Shown here: positions 25,366-33,136 of the stretch, one piece after another
How the letters are laid out: each line of letters starts with the position of its first letter
Position numbering within the stretch: the stretch's first letter is position 1
Assembly: GCF_025698945.1 (NCBI RefSeq)
Contig: NZ_JAILWM010000003.1
Coordinates: 62,001-126,000 of the forward strand
DNA length: 64,000 nt
From: Nitrosopumilus sp.
GTDB taxonomy: Archaea; Thermoproteota; Nitrososphaeria; Nitrososphaerales; Nitrosopumilaceae
Reading direction: 5' to 3'
Translations under genes and position numbers: made by a program
The notes under the pieces: generated by a model
What the model saw: the letters and a program-made list of their open reading frames with translations, nothing else
Told to the model about the DNA's origin: nothing
The model's database searches: none

Positions 25366-25466
25366 GAAAGCTGACTATTGCGGTTCAACCTTTACACAGT
25401 CCTGCTTGTATGCTCAGACAGGTAAACAATCGCCTGCATTGACAATAGGGCATTGTGTCAGCTTTC
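25366..25466 (-). ncRNA. Candidate 101-nt hairpin RNA
   Basis: Perfect terminal arms GAAAGCTGAC (25366-25375) and GTCAGCTTTC (25457-25466) are extended by TATTG/CAATA, and internal CCTG/CAGG pairs allow further hairpins. The element is GC-richer than its AT-rich surroundings and has no ORF. On the minus strand a CTTTTTAT box lies about 25 nt before 25466 and a T-run (AAATTTTTAAG) follows the other end, so I favour minus-strand transcription. I do not recognise the family, and a small mobile remnant is the alternative. The rest of the 25332-25716 gap shows only the kinase promoter. Confidence 0.45.
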
Positions 25467-25716
25467 TATTCATAATACGCGTTTCTCAGATAAAAAGAAC
25501 ACCGATATTTTCTTCTAGTTTTATTTTTTTGCGATCAGAAATAGTCTGATGGATAAGTCCTACTTGATGTTTATATCAAAAATATTTAAATTCACTCTAT
25601 GTTCCGCTTTAGAAAGAAAAAAGAATTCGTGTATATCTATATCCCTCCAATTCCCAAAAGAGAATCCTCAGACTAATTTTTATTAAATACAAAAAGAGAG
25701 ATTTGTGATTTTCATC

Positions 25717-26973
25717 ATGTCTCCAAAACAAAAAATATCGATAATTGTGGGTTTTCAAATTCTGCTAATTGCTGGAAGTTTTATGACAATGGTATATCTA
25801 GAATCTAAATGGACAACTCTTGGAAACACAATTGATCAAGCAGGACTAAACAGATTACTAACACTTAGAACTATATTAGAAATTCATAACTTTGAAGATC
25901 GTGGATTAAATTTTGACACTCAAACTATGCCAAAAGTTGTATCACTAGAGTCTCTTAAAGAAAATCTGTATTTGATTAAAGAAGGAGGAATTAAAGATGG
26001 CATTTCACTAGTAAAACTTCCTGAAAAACTCCAAGACACATGGTATCTTGTGGAACAAGACTATGTTATTTTTGAAAGCAGCATTAAAAATTATTTTAAT
26101 TCTGATTCCAACGAACGTCATGAATTACTAATTCAAATTGATACATATGGTGAAAATCTTATTCAAAGTTCAGATAATCTAGTCTCTGATATTGCATTGT
26201 TCCAAGTTGAAATAGAGTTTTTGATAATTAGTCTTCAAATAATTTTCTTGATTGTTAATGTAATTGCACATGTGCTACTAGTGTATCTTATCTTTAAAAT
26301 TCTTAATAATTTTTCAAATGAGAAAATAAAGTTAGAAAAATTTGCAGTAATTGGGGAGATTGGTGCAAACATTGCACATGACCTTAGAAATCCATTAGCT
26401 GCAATCAAAGGATCCTTTGATATACTAAAAATGAAAAAGAAAGATCTTGATGATGAATTTGCAGAAAAACAATTTAAAAAGATTGAAACTTCAATTAACA
26501 AGATACAGTACTTAACAAGAGATATTTTGGATTTTGCAAGAAACCAAGAAATTCAAAAAGAGGAATTTAGTCTTTTAGAATCAATTAAAGACACAATGAA
26601 TGAAATTCCTATCTCCAAACAAGTACAAATCAAATTACCAGAAAATGATTATAAAATTATTGGAGATAAAGTCAAGATTGGTTCAGTGATTTCAAATTTA
26701 ATAAAAAATTCTGTTGATGAAGTAGGAAATACTGGAAGTATTCGAATTGATCTAAAGGAGAATCCACAAAGTGTAGTCATTACAATTGAGGACTCTGGAA
26801 AAAGACTAACAGAAAAGGATGTAAAGAAAATTTTTGATCCTCTATATACGACAAAACAACACGGTACTGGTTTGGGACTTACAATATGTCAAAAAATCAT
26901 AGAGCAGCATGAAGGTACTATTAATGTAAAGGTTAATCCTACCAGATTCATAATTTCATTACCCAAAAAATAG
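25717..26973 (+). CDS. Sensor histidine kinase (PilJ-like sensor part)
   Basis: From ATG 25717 this is 418 aa. TM1 is ISIIVGFQILLIAGSFMTMV; the extracytoplasmic helical bundle starts with DQAGLNRLLTLRTILEI, resembling the PilJ/NarX-type motif. TM2 is around residues 170-195. HisKA has the phosphohistidine in ANIAHDLRNPLAAIKG (about His221). The ATPase domain has NLIKNSVDEVG (N box) and GTGLGLTICQKI (G2 box). No HAMP motif is obvious. A GTG at 25705 is in frame, but a TTAAAT box at 25683-25688 suits 25717 better. Confidence 0.88.
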   Translation: MSPKQKISIIVGFQILLIAGSFMTMVYLESKWTTLGNTIDQAGLNRLLTLRTILEIHNFEDRGLNFDTQTMPKVVSLESLKENLYLIKEGGIKDGISLVKLPEKLQDTWYLVEQDYVIFESSIKNYFNSDSNERHELLIQIDTYGENLIQSSDNLVSDIALFQVEIEFLIISLQIIFLIVNVIAHVLLVYLIFKILNNFSNEKIKLEKFAVIGEIGANIAHDLRNPLAAIKGSFDILKMKKKDLDDEFAEKQFKKIETSINKIQYLTRDILDFARNQEIQKEEFSLLESIKDTMNEIPISKQVQIKLPENDYKIIGDKVKIGSVISNLIKNSVDEVGNTGSIRIDLKENPQSVVITIEDSGKRLTEKDVKKIFDPLYTTKQHGTGLGLTICQKIIEQHEGTINVKVNPTRFIISLPKK

Positions 26974-26975
26974 GA

Positions 26976-27344
26976 TTATTTTTTTGGATAGAATTTTTTT
27001 GCAAGTTCTCTTAGCTTTTCTGCTGAGAAGGGTTTTTCGATTAATTCTAAGGCTTTTTTAGCCTTGACTTCCTTCCATTTTGTGTAATCTGCATGTGCTG
27101 TCATGAAAATTATCTTTGACATTGAAAATCTCTTTTCAAGCTCAAAAAAAGTTTCATATCCATCGAGTTTTGGCATTTTGATATCAAGGAAAATTAATCT
27201 TGGTTTATACTCTTTGTATTTTGCAATGGCGTCAAGTCCATCTTTTGCTTGAATCACATCATATCCAAACAACTCCAACAAAGTACTTACAGTATCTAGT
27301 ACTTCAGAGTCATCATCTGCTACCATTATTGTTTTTTTATTCAT
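26976..27344 (-). CDS. CheY-like response-regulator receiver protein
   Basis: The 122-aa receiver has MVADDDSEVLDTV, LIFLDIKMPKLDGYETF (phospho-Asp), FMTAHADYTKW and LELIEKPFSAEKLREL (switch Lys). It has no output domain. It converges with the upstream sensor kinase with 2 nt between stops, so the kinase and receiver are likely partners even though they are on opposite strands. Starts at ATG 27344. Confidence 0.9.
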   Translation of the reverse strand: MNKKTIMVADDDSEVLDTVSTLLELFGYDVIQAKDGLDAIAKYKEYKPRLIFLDIKMPKLDGYETFFELEKRFSMSKIIFMTAHADYTKWKEVKAKKALELIEKPFSAEKLRELAKKFYPKK

Positions 27345-27370
27345 TAATTATCATCTTAACATACATAAAA

Positions 27371-28213
27371 TTAAGTAATTGAAATTCTCTCAATTGTTCT
27401 TAGACGATCTTTGTAAAATTCTTGTGCTTCTGTCATGAAATCTGAAAACCATTTTTTTAGTTTGGGATCATTGTCTAACACTTTTTTTAGATAATTTTGA
27501 CTTCTTTTTATTTTTTTCAACAAAATGGGAAAATACAGTAATGTAATAAAAAACCATAATGAAATCATCTCTCCAATTTTTTCCTCATTAAATGAATGTG
27601 ATAGTGTATTTGATTTGATGTTAAAAAAAGAAATAAGCTCGTAAAACTCTTTGTTTTCAATTTTTAATATGTTCAAATTATCAAATAGTAATCCTTTTCC
27701 TAACAATGAAATATTGTAAACAGAATCTCTGATTTGTGATTTTAACATTTCCCAGTTCCCAAAAACTAAAGGAAGTAAATTCTCATAGTTTCTTACCAAT
27801 GTATCAATTTGCTTTTCTGTAAAATCCATCACATCTAAACAGTACAAAATGCCATAAAGCGACAAACGATATTTGTTACCTGGATTTCTTTTTGTGGATA
27901 TACTGTCAACTACAACAAGATGCAGATCTAAAATTCCCTCTGAACGTTTTCCCTTGTCAACTCTGCCAACTAATAATCTACGATATTCTTTTTCCTTTGT
28001 GCGAATCTTATCCATTTCTGATGAAAATCTTACTTTTGCCATTTCCCATGTAGTCATTGGTCCATTTAATGCAAGAATTTTGAGAATTCTCTGAACATTT
28101 TCTTGATGCTTTGATTTTAGGCTCGATTTTCCGTATAATTGATGGGCTATTGGTCTAATGTAATACTTGTATGAAAGCAACCCTGGAATTTTTTTCTCTC
28201 TAAAAATAACCAT
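27371..28213 (-). CDS. Hypothetical protein with N-terminal winged-helix-like region
   Basis: The 280-aa protein has a helix-rich N-terminal region (HQENVQRILKILALNGPMTT, WEMAKVRFSS) with winged-helix character, then a mixed region (YRLSLYGILYCLDVMDFTEK) and a C-terminal segment with one hydrophobic stretch (SLWFFITLLYFPILLKKIKR). No enzymatic motif is seen. It is divergent from the small ribbon-helix-helix gene at 28277. Family not recognised; the wHTH call is by pattern only. Confidence 0.6.
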   Translation of the reverse strand: MVIFREKKIPGLLSYKYYIRPIAHQLYGKSSLKSKHQENVQRILKILALNGPMTTWEMAKVRFSSEMDKIRTKEKEYRRLLVGRVDKGKRSEGILDLHLVVVDSISTKRNPGNKYRLSLYGILYCLDVMDFTEKQIDTLVRNYENLLPLVFGNWEMLKSQIRDSVYNISLLGKGLLFDNLNILKIENKEFYELISFFNIKSNTLSHSFNEEKIGEMISLWFFITLLYFPILLKKIKRSQNYLKKVLDNDPKLKKWFSDFMTEAQEFYKDRLRTIERISIT

Positions 28214-28276
28214 ACCGTAACTGGTATGTTACATTAATATAAAAATTCGTATCTGAGTAAGTTAGGTAGTTAAGAA

Positions 28277-28426
28277 ATGGTTGAACGAATAACAATAATG
28301 CTTGATGATGATCTGCTAAAAAAGCTTAGATTAAAGCAATCACAAATCATTCAAAAGTCTTTATCTAGTGTGAGTTTCTCACGTGTTGTAAATGATTCAC
28401 TTCGAACTTGTTTGAAGATAAAATAA
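28277..28426 (+). CDS. 49-aa ribbon-helix-helix (CopG-like) DNA-binding protein
   Basis: An ORF from ATG 28277 to TAA 28426 encodes a beta strand RITIMLDDDLLKKLR, then a helix QSQIIQKSLSSVS and FSRVVNDSLRTCLK, the strand-helix-helix pattern of MetJ/CopG proteins. Such dimers act as small repressors, sometimes in toxin-antitoxin pairs, though no toxin gene is adjacent. It is divergent from the 28213 gene across a 63-bp promoter region, so it may regulate that gene. Confidence 0.65.
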   Translation: MVERITIMLDDDLLKKLRLKQSQIIQKSLSSVSFSRVVNDSLRTCLKIK

Positions 28427-28436
28427 TTATTTTATG

Positions 28437-29897
28437 TTATTGTTGAATTTTTAAAAATCCTTTATCTATCATCCACTGAATGCTTTGAACAAAAGTTACA
28501 TTGTTAATTTGATCTGTTGTCCACCATTTGACAGTATTTTTAATCCATTTGGGAATTTTATTTTCTGAATCTGGTTGTGAATTCTTTAAAATTTCACTAT
28601 TTACTAGTTCATTTAATATCTCCACAAATGTTTCATCACCAATTACATCGTTAGACCACAGTATTGCTGAGTCTTTTATCCATTGTGGAATAATTATAAT
28701 ATGCTCAACAAAGTTTTTACCATCTTTTGTTCTGCACTGTCTTGGATATGACTCCATAATTGGTAATTCTGCTGCAAGACAATCCTCAAAACTATTAATT
28801 TCATTTAATGGAATAATTCGTAAAATTTTGTCATCATTGAGTTGAGGTGATCCCCTTCCGTCTTGATTGCTAGTTAAAATGTACAGATATCCATCAGGAC
28901 CAGTTGCAACATCTCTTAATCTGCCAAAACTATCCTGGAATAATTTTTCATGTGCAACCACTTTGTTTTGTTTCAAGTCAAAATCAATCATGTGAAGGTG
29001 TTCTCCCCTCAATGTTGCAACAAAATATTTTCCACTCCATTGCGGAATTTTATCTCCACTGTAAAATTCTGCGCCTGATGGTGCCCACGTATCATCACCA
29101 GAATGCAAGATTGGATTTTGCATTCCTTGCATTGTCTCATCGCCAATTATATCGGGCCAACCATAATTTGTGCCTGGAGTAATTACATTAATCTCATCAT
29201 GTGCTATCCCTCTCCATCCTGAAGGTCCATGCTCAGTGGCTACTAAATTTCCAAAATCATCCCAATCCATTCCCTGTGGATTTCTATGACCTATGCTGTA
29301 AATTGCAGAATTCTTCCATGGATTATCTTCTGGTATTGTTCCGTCTGAATTAATTCTGAGTATCTTTCCACCAAGTGAGTCTAAATCTTGGGAGAATGGT
29401 GGATTTCCAGCTTCACCTGTTGTTATGTAGAGTTTTCCATCTGGCCCAAACTTTATTCTTCCACCATCATGAAATGGACCTCCTGGAATTCCATCTAATA
29501 GTACTTTGTCTTCTGTGACTTTGTCTTCAGATATTACATATCGAACTATTTTGTTAGTTGTGCTAAGAAATTCATTGTAAGTATAATAGAGATAGATGTA
29601 ATGGTTTTCATCATAATTTGGATCAACTGCAATCCCTAATAACCCCCCTTCAACACCACCGACACCAATAGTCAGTAAGGGCGCTTGCAAAACACCATTC
29701 TCAATTAATCGAAGGTTTCCAGTTCTTTCTGTAAAAAAGATTTTTCCGTCTGAAGTCCAATCAATACTCCAAGGAATCTTGAGATTATCAGCTACTACTT
29801 CAACTTTGACATTATACTCGGGAAACTCTTGAGCAGAAACTATTGGTATTAACCCAAGTAAAATTATGCTAATAATGATCTCTTTCACAAAATACAA
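28437..29897 (-). CDS. Secreted PQQ-type sugar (aldose/sorbosone) dehydrogenase
   Basis: The 486-aa protein has a signal peptide (EIIISIILLGLIPIVSAQ). Its six-bladed soluble GDH propeller has LKIPWSIDWTSDGKIFFTER, GLLGIAVDPNYDENHYIYLY, FHDGGRIKFGPDGKLYITTG, IYSIGHRNPQGMDWD and VATGPDGYLYILTSNQDGRG, closely matching the glucose/sorbosone dehydrogenase family. Two C-terminal repeats of a Trp-Ile-Lys type (PQWIKDSAILWSND, PKWIKNTVKWWTTD) follow and may bind the cell surface. Start TTG. Substrate unknown; it could also be a non-enzymatic propeller. Confidence 0.85.
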   Translation of the reverse strand: MYFVKEIIISIILLGLIPIVSAQEFPEYNVKVEVVADNLKIPWSIDWTSDGKIFFTERTGNLRLIENGVLQAPLLTIGVGGVEGGLLGIAVDPNYDENHYIYLYYTYNEFLSTTNKIVRYVISEDKVTEDKVLLDGIPGGPFHDGGRIKFGPDGKLYITTGEAGNPPFSQDLDSLGGKILRINSDGTIPEDNPWKNSAIYSIGHRNPQGMDWDDFGNLVATEHGPSGWRGIAHDEINVITPGTNYGWPDIIGDETMQGMQNPILHSGDDTWAPSGAEFYSGDKIPQWSGKYFVATLRGEHLHMIDFDLKQNKVVAHEKLFQDSFGRLRDVATGPDGYLYILTSNQDGRGSPQLNDDKILRIIPLNEINSFEDCLAAELPIMESYPRQCRTKDGKNFVEHIIIIPQWIKDSAILWSNDVIGDETFVEILNELVNSEILKNSQPDSENKIPKWIKNTVKWWTTDQINNVTFVQSIQWMIDKGFLKIQQ

Positions 29898-30124
29898 TCT
29901 ACCTTTTTAGAATTAAGTATTGTTCATAAAAATTAATATTGGAACTTAAGACCAATAACGATTTGTTATTTGGTGACAATTCCAATTGAATATAATTTTG
30001 CAATTTAGTATTTAGAACATACTGATGATTTCTACGTGTTGGTTATATTCAAAACATTTTCTGATCCCACCATTGAGAAACGTGTAGGCGCTTTTGATGG
30101 TTTAAAGTCCGTTTATTATAACAT

Positions 30125-31579
30125 CTAGTCTTTTTTTGGAATATGTGGTAATTCAATCACAAACCTCTTTGGATTATTATAAGCTGAAATTGTTCCGTGA
30201 TGCTGTTCAACTATTGATTTACAACTAGCCAGTCCAAGTCCAGTCCCCTCTTGCTTTGTTGTATATAATGGCTCAAAGATATTTTCAATATCTGAATCGG
30301 GAATTTTTGGTCCGCTGTCATACACTGTAATAATTACCTTGTCATCTTTTACTTCTGAAGAAATAATGATTACTCCATTATTTTCAATTGATTGTATTGC
30401 ATTAACCACTAAATTAATCAGAACAATTTTCATAGCCTCTACATCACATTCTATCTCAATATCTGTATTCTTTGATTCAATGATAATGTTCTCTGGCTTT
30501 GAAATATCCAGGAGTGCAGAATCGATAATTTCTTGTAACGGCTGACTTGATAATTTCAATGGCTTTCCTTTGATAAAATCTAAAATATTGTCAATTTGAT
30601 GCGTCATTCTATATATTGCATTATCGATTCTATCAAATTTCTCAATATCTTCACGAGTCAAATTCTGGTTTTTCATCTTGATAAAATCTAGCGTTCCTTT
30701 GATTACAGTTAGAGGATTCCTAATATCATGTGCAAGTCTTGATGATAACTCTCCAATAGATGATAGTTTTTCTTGTTTAAGAATTTTTGATTTATATTTT
30801 TCCAAGTTTTCAGACATCATGTTTAGTGATTCTAAAATTTGATTGACATCAGAATTACTATGTCTCTTTTCAAGTCTTACAAAATCTCCTTTTGAAATTT
30901 TATTTGTCATATCTATTAACTCATTGATTGGTTTTGAAACAAATCTTGAGATTAAAATTACTACTATTACTGCAATAACAATTGCAAAAATTGTTGATAC
31001 GATAAAGACACTTCTAATTTTTTCCTCGATATCTGTAATGTTATTTTGAATATTTTCAATTCCTTTAATCTCCATAATTGTATTTTCTTCTATAATCTGA
31101 TGGAAGTTTTTTTCAAGTAATTCAAGCTTCTCAAAGGCCTCTTTTTTTGAAATTTCTTCATTTTTGACTTGTTGGTAAACTTTGTCATGATTCTCAATTG
31201 CTTTTTTGTATAATACAACATAATTTCGCATTTGTTCTTGCATCATTTGTGGTGCAAGAAAGATATCTGAAACTTTTACAAATGCCAAAGAATTATACTC
31301 TTCAAGATGAACGTACAGTTTTTCTAATTGTTTTTGGTATTTTGCATCTAGTTCTTGATTTTTAATTTCGTTTTGTAGACTCTGAATTACTGTAAAATGC
31401 ATTATTTGATAATCTGATTTGATTTCCTGAAGATACGTGATTACTGGAATGCTCATATGTTTATGATATTGAGAAATATGTTCAATATCTTGAGATAATT
31501 GCCATTGCATGATACTTGCGACTCCAAACACAGATAATAATATGATAAATCCAACTATTATTACAGATGTGGTCTTCAT
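30125..31579 (-). CDS. Sensor histidine kinase with HAMP domain
   Basis: The 484-aa membrane kinase has TM1 (SVIIVGFIILLSVFGVASIM), an extracytoplasmic helical bundle (about 30-190), TM2 (about 192-212) and HAMP (SRFVSKPINELIDMTNKISK onward). A coiled linker is followed by HisKA with RLAHDIRNPLTVIKG (about His284) and the ATPase with NLVVNAIQSIENNG and GTGLGLASCKSI. It is paralogous in its kinase half to the one at 25717. Starts at ATG 31579. It likely signals to one of the two nearby CheY-like proteins. Confidence 0.9.
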   Translation of the reverse strand: MKTTSVIIVGFIILLSVFGVASIMQWQLSQDIEHISQYHKHMSIPVITYLQEIKSDYQIMHFTVIQSLQNEIKNQELDAKYQKQLEKLYVHLEEYNSLAFVKVSDIFLAPQMMQEQMRNYVVLYKKAIENHDKVYQQVKNEEISKKEAFEKLELLEKNFHQIIEENTIMEIKGIENIQNNITDIEEKIRSVFIVSTIFAIVIAVIVVILISRFVSKPINELIDMTNKISKGDFVRLEKRHSNSDVNQILESLNMMSENLEKYKSKILKQEKLSSIGELSSRLAHDIRNPLTVIKGTLDFIKMKNQNLTREDIEKFDRIDNAIYRMTHQIDNILDFIKGKPLKLSSQPLQEIIDSALLDISKPENIIIESKNTDIEIECDVEAMKIVLINLVVNAIQSIENNGVIIISSEVKDDKVIITVYDSGPKIPDSDIENIFEPLYTTKQEGTGLGLASCKSIVEQHHGTISAYNNPKRFVIELPHIPKKD

Positions 31580-31643
31580 TTGATTTTTTTTGAGATTGTG
31601 GGATTAAAGCACTTCTTCTACACTTAATGTGACAAAACAGAAA

Positions 31644-32303
31644 TTATTTTATGATCTTCTTGGCTTTTGCAAATACTGCTGACCACTGAGCCCATGTGAG
31701 CCTACCTGTTTGGGTGTTTTGCTTTGATGGATGGTACGATGTGAGAATCATGATGTTGTCATATTTGAATAACTTGTTGTGACCAAACTTTTCAGGCTTG
31801 ATTCCATATAATTTGCAAGCCGCATCATAGGCAATCCTTCCTAGACATAGTACTATTTTGATATTTTTTAGAATGTTACGCTCTTGCTCTAGAAATCCAA
31901 AACATTGCTTCATCTCCTCTTTAGATGGTTTGTTTTGAGGTGGGGCACATCTTACTGCTGCTGTGATGTAGGCATTATTTAACACAAGTCCATCGTCTTT
32001 AGTTTGACTAGTTGGAATTGATGCAAATCCATTTTTGTGCATTACTTTTGCAACCCAGTCACCAGATGAATCCCCTGTAAACATTCTTCCTGTTCTGTTT
32101 CCTCCATGAGCTGCTGGAGCTAAACCTACAATGAGTAATTCTGCATTAACATCACCAAATCCTGAGAGTGGTTTGCCGTAATAGTTTTGATCTCTAAACC
32201 TTCTGACCTTATTTTTTGCAACGTCTCGTATATACGCTGCAAGTCTTGGACATTTTTTACATCTTGTGATCTTTTTGTTTAGAGATTCAATTGATCTCAA
32301 CAA
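31644..32303 (-). CDS. Family 5 uracil-DNA glycosylase (UDGb)
   Basis: The 219-aa protein has CKKCPRLAAYIR (first Fe-S Cys pair), the family-5 motif A GLAPAAHGGNRTGRMFTGD, later Cys residues (CAPP and CLGRIAYDAAC) completing the 4Fe-4S site, and motif B SYHPSKQNTQTGRLT. The UDGb motif lacks the polar catalytic residue of family 4, as known for this family. It removes uracil and other deaminated bases. Start TTG. Confidence 0.92.
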   Translation of the reverse strand: MLRSIESLNKKITRCKKCPRLAAYIRDVAKNKVRRFRDQNYYGKPLSGFGDVNAELLIVGLAPAAHGGNRTGRMFTGDSSGDWVAKVMHKNGFASIPTSQTKDDGLVLNNAYITAAVRCAPPQNKPSKEEMKQCFGFLEQERNILKNIKIVLCLGRIAYDAACKLYGIKPEKFGHNKLFKYDNIMILTSYHPSKQNTQTGRLTWAQWSAVFAKAKKIIK

Positions 32304-32434
32304 ATGCTTTGCTTTTTTGTCTCAATAAAAATACTCTTTTCTTCTTCAACAAAGTTAGATTCTATGTTTCCACAACTATTCATGTAATGGAAGACTGTTC
32401 CATGTAGTAGTTTTGTTTGTCCGATGTATTTCAT
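32297..32434 (-). CDS. 45-aa ORF overlapping the UDG start
   Basis: An ATG at 32434 opens a 45-codon frame (KYIGQTKLLHGTVFHYMNSC, then an acidic EEEKSIFIETK stretch) ending 7 nt inside the UDG gene, an arrangement typical of translational coupling. The composition is protein-like but I know no homologue. It could be a real leader peptide/microprotein or chance. Confidence 0.35.
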   Translation of the reverse strand: MKYIGQTKLLHGTVFHYMNSCGNIESNFVEEEKSIFIETKKQSIC

Positions 32435-32480
32435 GATTTGCCTCTCTGATTTTTTACTTAATACAATGTGTGTTCAAAAA

Positions 32481-32576
32481 CTACACCTGCTCAGGATCTC
32501 TATCTAGGTTAATCCCAATTGATTGTGCCCATCTGGCAAACTCTTCTATTATCTTGTTATCTTTTTGTGTAAACAT
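32481..32576 (-). CDS. 31-aa ORF
   Basis: ATG 32576 to TAG 32481 encodes TQKDNKIIEEFARWAQSIGI followed by NLDRDPEQV, an amphipathic helix plus acidic tail. It shares the leftward direction of the UDG cluster. The 32304-32671 interval otherwise shows only this and the 45-aa ORF, plus the promoter of the plus-strand gene at 32672. Function unknown. Confidence 0.35.
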   Translation of the reverse strand: MFTQKDNKIIEEFARWAQSIGINLDRDPEQV

Positions 32577-32671
32577 GATACCATGACATAATTTGCAATA
32601 AAAGCAATTACTAATCACTTATCTTTTATCCACAAGTTAAGTCTAATAGAGAGAACTTTCACATATCAATA

Positions 32672-33031
32672 ATGCCATCTACTGGAAAGGTAAGTTTGAC
32701 TAGACAGACAATCTATTGCTTTATTCCAATTCTAGATTTGTATTCAGCTTACAAAATTAAAAAACTTCGTTGGTTTCTACTAATTATACTTGGGCTAGGA
32801 TTGACATTAAGTACAATCTTTGGAAATCTAAATCCCATTGAAGATGATGAAGAGTATGCAAAAAAATTACTTACACCGAAGATGGAGATAAACTGGGAGT
32901 ATGCAATTTTAGGTGAGAATCCACTGTTATCTATAATATCTATAATTATAATGGATGGGGCAATCTATGGCACTAAGGTGTATGTGATTAGACGCTGGTC
33001 TAAATCATGGAATGCCAACTTTGAGATATAA
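32672..33031 (+). CDS. Small membrane protein
   Basis: The 119-aa protein has a first hydrophobic helix (FLLIILGLGLTLSTIFGNL), a charged middle (PIEDDEEYAKKLLTPKMEIN) and a second helix (LLSIISIIIMDGAIYGTKVY), ending in VIRRWSKSWNANFEI. No known motif. It is divergent from the UDG cluster and followed by the secreted Cys-repeat gene. Confidence 0.6.
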   Translation: MPSTGKVSLTRQTIYCFIPILDLYSAYKIKKLRWFLLIILGLGLTLSTIFGNLNPIEDDEEYAKKLLTPKMEINWEYAILGENPLLSIISIIIMDGAIYGTKVYVIRRWSKSWNANFEI

Positions 33032-33107
33032 TCGTGCCTCCAGGCGTGAAATTTACTAAAAATTGTCTCATTTGATATAATACTTACGATGATCTTGACC
33101 GATATTC

Positions 33108-33114
33108 TTTATAT
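33108..33114 (+). promoter_or_regulatory. TATA box of the Cys-repeat protein gene
   Basis: TTTATAT ends 23 nt before the ATG at 33137, which places the transcription start at that codon. It lies inside the longer ORF that begins at 33089, so it argues for the signal-peptide start instead. Confidence 0.5.
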
Positions 33115-33136
33115 TCAAATTTCAAAAATGCATGCA

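Noticed and set aside
33030-33060. GCCT-CC-AGGC hairpin after the 32672 gene
   Set aside because: Only four base pairs; not enough for an RNA or terminator call.
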